Of a DNA stretch of 55,036 nucleotides, positions 54,045 through 55,036 are shown piece after piece. A model generated the notes under the pieces. The model was not told the origin of the DNA, ran no database searches, and was given only the letters and a program-made list of their open reading frames with translations. Positions within the stretch are counted from its first letter, which is position 1; each line of letters begins with the position of its first letter. This DNA comes from Alphaproteobacteria bacterium (GTDB lineage Bacteria; Pseudomonadota; Alphaproteobacteria; UBA2966), in the NCBI GenBank assembly GCA_018654745.1, contig JABILA010000153.1, positions 1-55,036 on the forward strand, written 5' to 3'. Position numbers and translations under genes: made by a program.

Positions 54045-54915
54045 TAAAGTCCGAAAGGCTGTTTTTCCAGTTGGCGGTCTTGGTACCCGGTTTTTGCCGG
54101 CGACCAAAGCCATGCCGAAGGAAATGTTACCGGTCGTTGATAAACCTCTTATTCAATATGCTGTTGAAGAGGCGCGGGCCGCCGGAATTGAGGAGTTTAT
54201 TTTTGTAACTGGTCGCGGCAAATCGGCCATTGAAGATCACTTCGATCAATCCTGGGAATTGCAGGAGCAATTGGAGACCAAGAACAAACATCAAGAGCTG
54301 GCAGCCCTTGGTGAATGGTTACCAGCTGCTGGTGCTGTCGCCTACACACGTCAGATGGAACCGCTGGGGCTGGGGCATGCCGTTTGGTGCGCCCGTAACC
54401 TTGTTGGGGATGAGCCGTTTGCTGTTTTGCTGGCGGATGATCTTGTGCTGTCCCAGACGGCTTGCCTGAAACAAATGACGGACGCCTATGCCGAGGCGGG
54501 TGGGAATATCGTCGCCGTTATGGATGTGCCACGGGAACATACAAACAGATATGGCATACTGGAGCCGGGTGAAACTTCCGGATCACTTGTACAAGTGAAG
54601 GGGTTGGTCGAAAAGCCAGCGCCTGAAGTTGCACCATCCACGTTATCTATCATTGGTCGTTATATTCTACAGCCGGAAGTATTTTCTCAACTTGAAAAGG
54701 GAGAGCGCGGGGCTGGTAATGAAATTCAGCTTACTGACGCTCTTGCTGCGCAAATCGGGACGGACCCGTTTCATGGACTGCGATTTGAGGGTGAACGGTT
54801 CGATTGTGGCGACAAAGCTGGTTTTCTGCGAGCTAATATTGCGTTTGCATTGGAGCGTGAAGAATTGCGGGATGACGTACAGGCTTTCATCAACAACTTT
54901 GCAAATAACAGCTAA
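54034..54915 (+). CDS. galU: UTP--glucose-1-phosphate uridylyltransferase
   Basis: Makes UDP-glucose for polysaccharides and lipopolysaccharide. The 293-residue product begins IPKVRKAVFPVGGLGTRFLP with the nucleotide-binding GGLGTRFLPATK and MPKEMLPVVDKPLIQYAVEEA, then FAVLLADDL and GLVEKPAPEVAPS, all GalU-typical. The ATG at 54034 is in frame with these motifs; a TTG at 53941 would add 31 unmatched residues, and the near-identical ATG at 54017 is out of frame. Ugd follows 22 bases downstream, so both act in UDP-glucuronate supply. Confidence 0.93.
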   Translation: MSIPKVRKAVFPVGGLGTRFLPATKAMPKEMLPVVDKPLIQYAVEEARAAGIEEFIFVTGRGKSAIEDHFDQSWELQEQLETKNKHQELAALGEWLPAAGAVAYTRQMEPLGLGHAVWCARNLVGDEPFAVLLADDLVLSQTACLKQMTDAYAEAGGNIVAVMDVPREHTNRYGILEPGETSGSLVQVKGLVEKPAPEVAPSTLSIIGRYILQPEVFSQLEKGERGAGNEIQLTDALAAQIGTDPFHGLRFEGERFDCGDKAGFLRANIAFALEREELRDDVQAFINNFANNS

Positions 54916-54937
54916 CGATAGTCCTTAAGGTACAAAA

Positions 54938-55036
54938 ATGAAAATTGCGATGATTGGGACTGGCTACGTCGGTCTTGTTTCCGGAACCTGCTTTTCTGTA
55001 TTCGGAGCCGATGTTGTTTGTGTCGACAAGGACAAA
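54938..55036 (+). CDS. ugd: UDP-glucose 6-dehydrogenase (partial, start only)
   Basis: The window ends after 33 codons. They read [20 protein letters not shown] and continue to a VCVDKDK strand end, the Rossmann NAD-binding motif GTGYVGL and the acidic residue after strand two typical of the UDP-glucose/GDP-mannose dehydrogenase family. Location after galU makes UDP-glucose dehydrogenase most likely. AAGGTAC precedes the ATG. Confidence 0.85.
   Translation, partial: MKIAMIGTGYVGLVSGTCFSVFGADVVCVDKDK

Overview
The window is a contiguous stretch of chromosome from a free-living alphaproteobacterium. The evidence is that the adenylate kinase gene lies between secY and rpsM with no rpmJ there, and that several families typical of the class are present (ATP12, DUF1489, PccA/PccB, a Pam18-like J protein). 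GTG and TTG starts are common and base composition is moderate. I cannot place it below class with confidence. I see no insertion sequence, prophage, CRISPR array or integrase, and no broken gene.

Positions 1-11150 hold the end of the S10 operon and the whole spc and alpha ribosomal operons (rplB end, rpsS to rplO, secY, adk, rpsM, rpsK, rpoA, rplQ), closed by a strong intrinsic terminator. Just after adk there is a near-consensus promoter, then a leader with two mutually exclusive hairpins, so the rpsM-rpoA part may be separately controlled.

Positions 11215-18885 hold housekeeping genes: an HtrA protease, rarA, crcB, an rluC-type pseudouridine synthase, queF on the other strand, a HAD phosphatase and an AsmA protein. 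The 403-base gap between queF and the phosphatase holds a candidate small RNA on the minus strand with a C-rich loop and its own terminator.

Positions 18947-31725 hold an ATP12 chaperone, propionyl-CoA carboxylase (pccB, pccA), a large soluble PAS histidine kinase, acylphosphatase, lipB, an orphan FliN-like protein, tRNA-Leu(GAG), the malic enzyme maeB and the magnesium channel mgtE.

Positions 31733-42630 form a branched-chain acyl-CoA region: a LysR regulator divergent from a run of thioesterases and acyl-CoA dehydrogenases (including isovaleryl-CoA dehydrogenase), a short-chain dehydrogenase, and 3-methylcrotonyl-CoA carboxylase with methylglutaconyl-CoA hydratase (mccB, liuC, mccA). With a leucine dehydrogenase at 44071-45129 and propionyl-CoA carboxylase nearby, the window covers most of leucine breakdown to HMG-CoA. 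HMG-CoA lyase is not present.

Positions 42631-55036 are more mixed: a REP-like repeat patch, a single-domain response regulator, DUF1489, a cysteine-desulfurase-like enzyme, a MipA/OmpV porin-like protein, an L-2-hydroxyglutarate oxidase-like flavoprotein, a DUF3179 protein, a pentapeptide-repeat protein, a VWA-like protein paired with a membrane J protein that resembles mitochondrial Pam18, then galU and the start of a UDP-glucose dehydrogenase.
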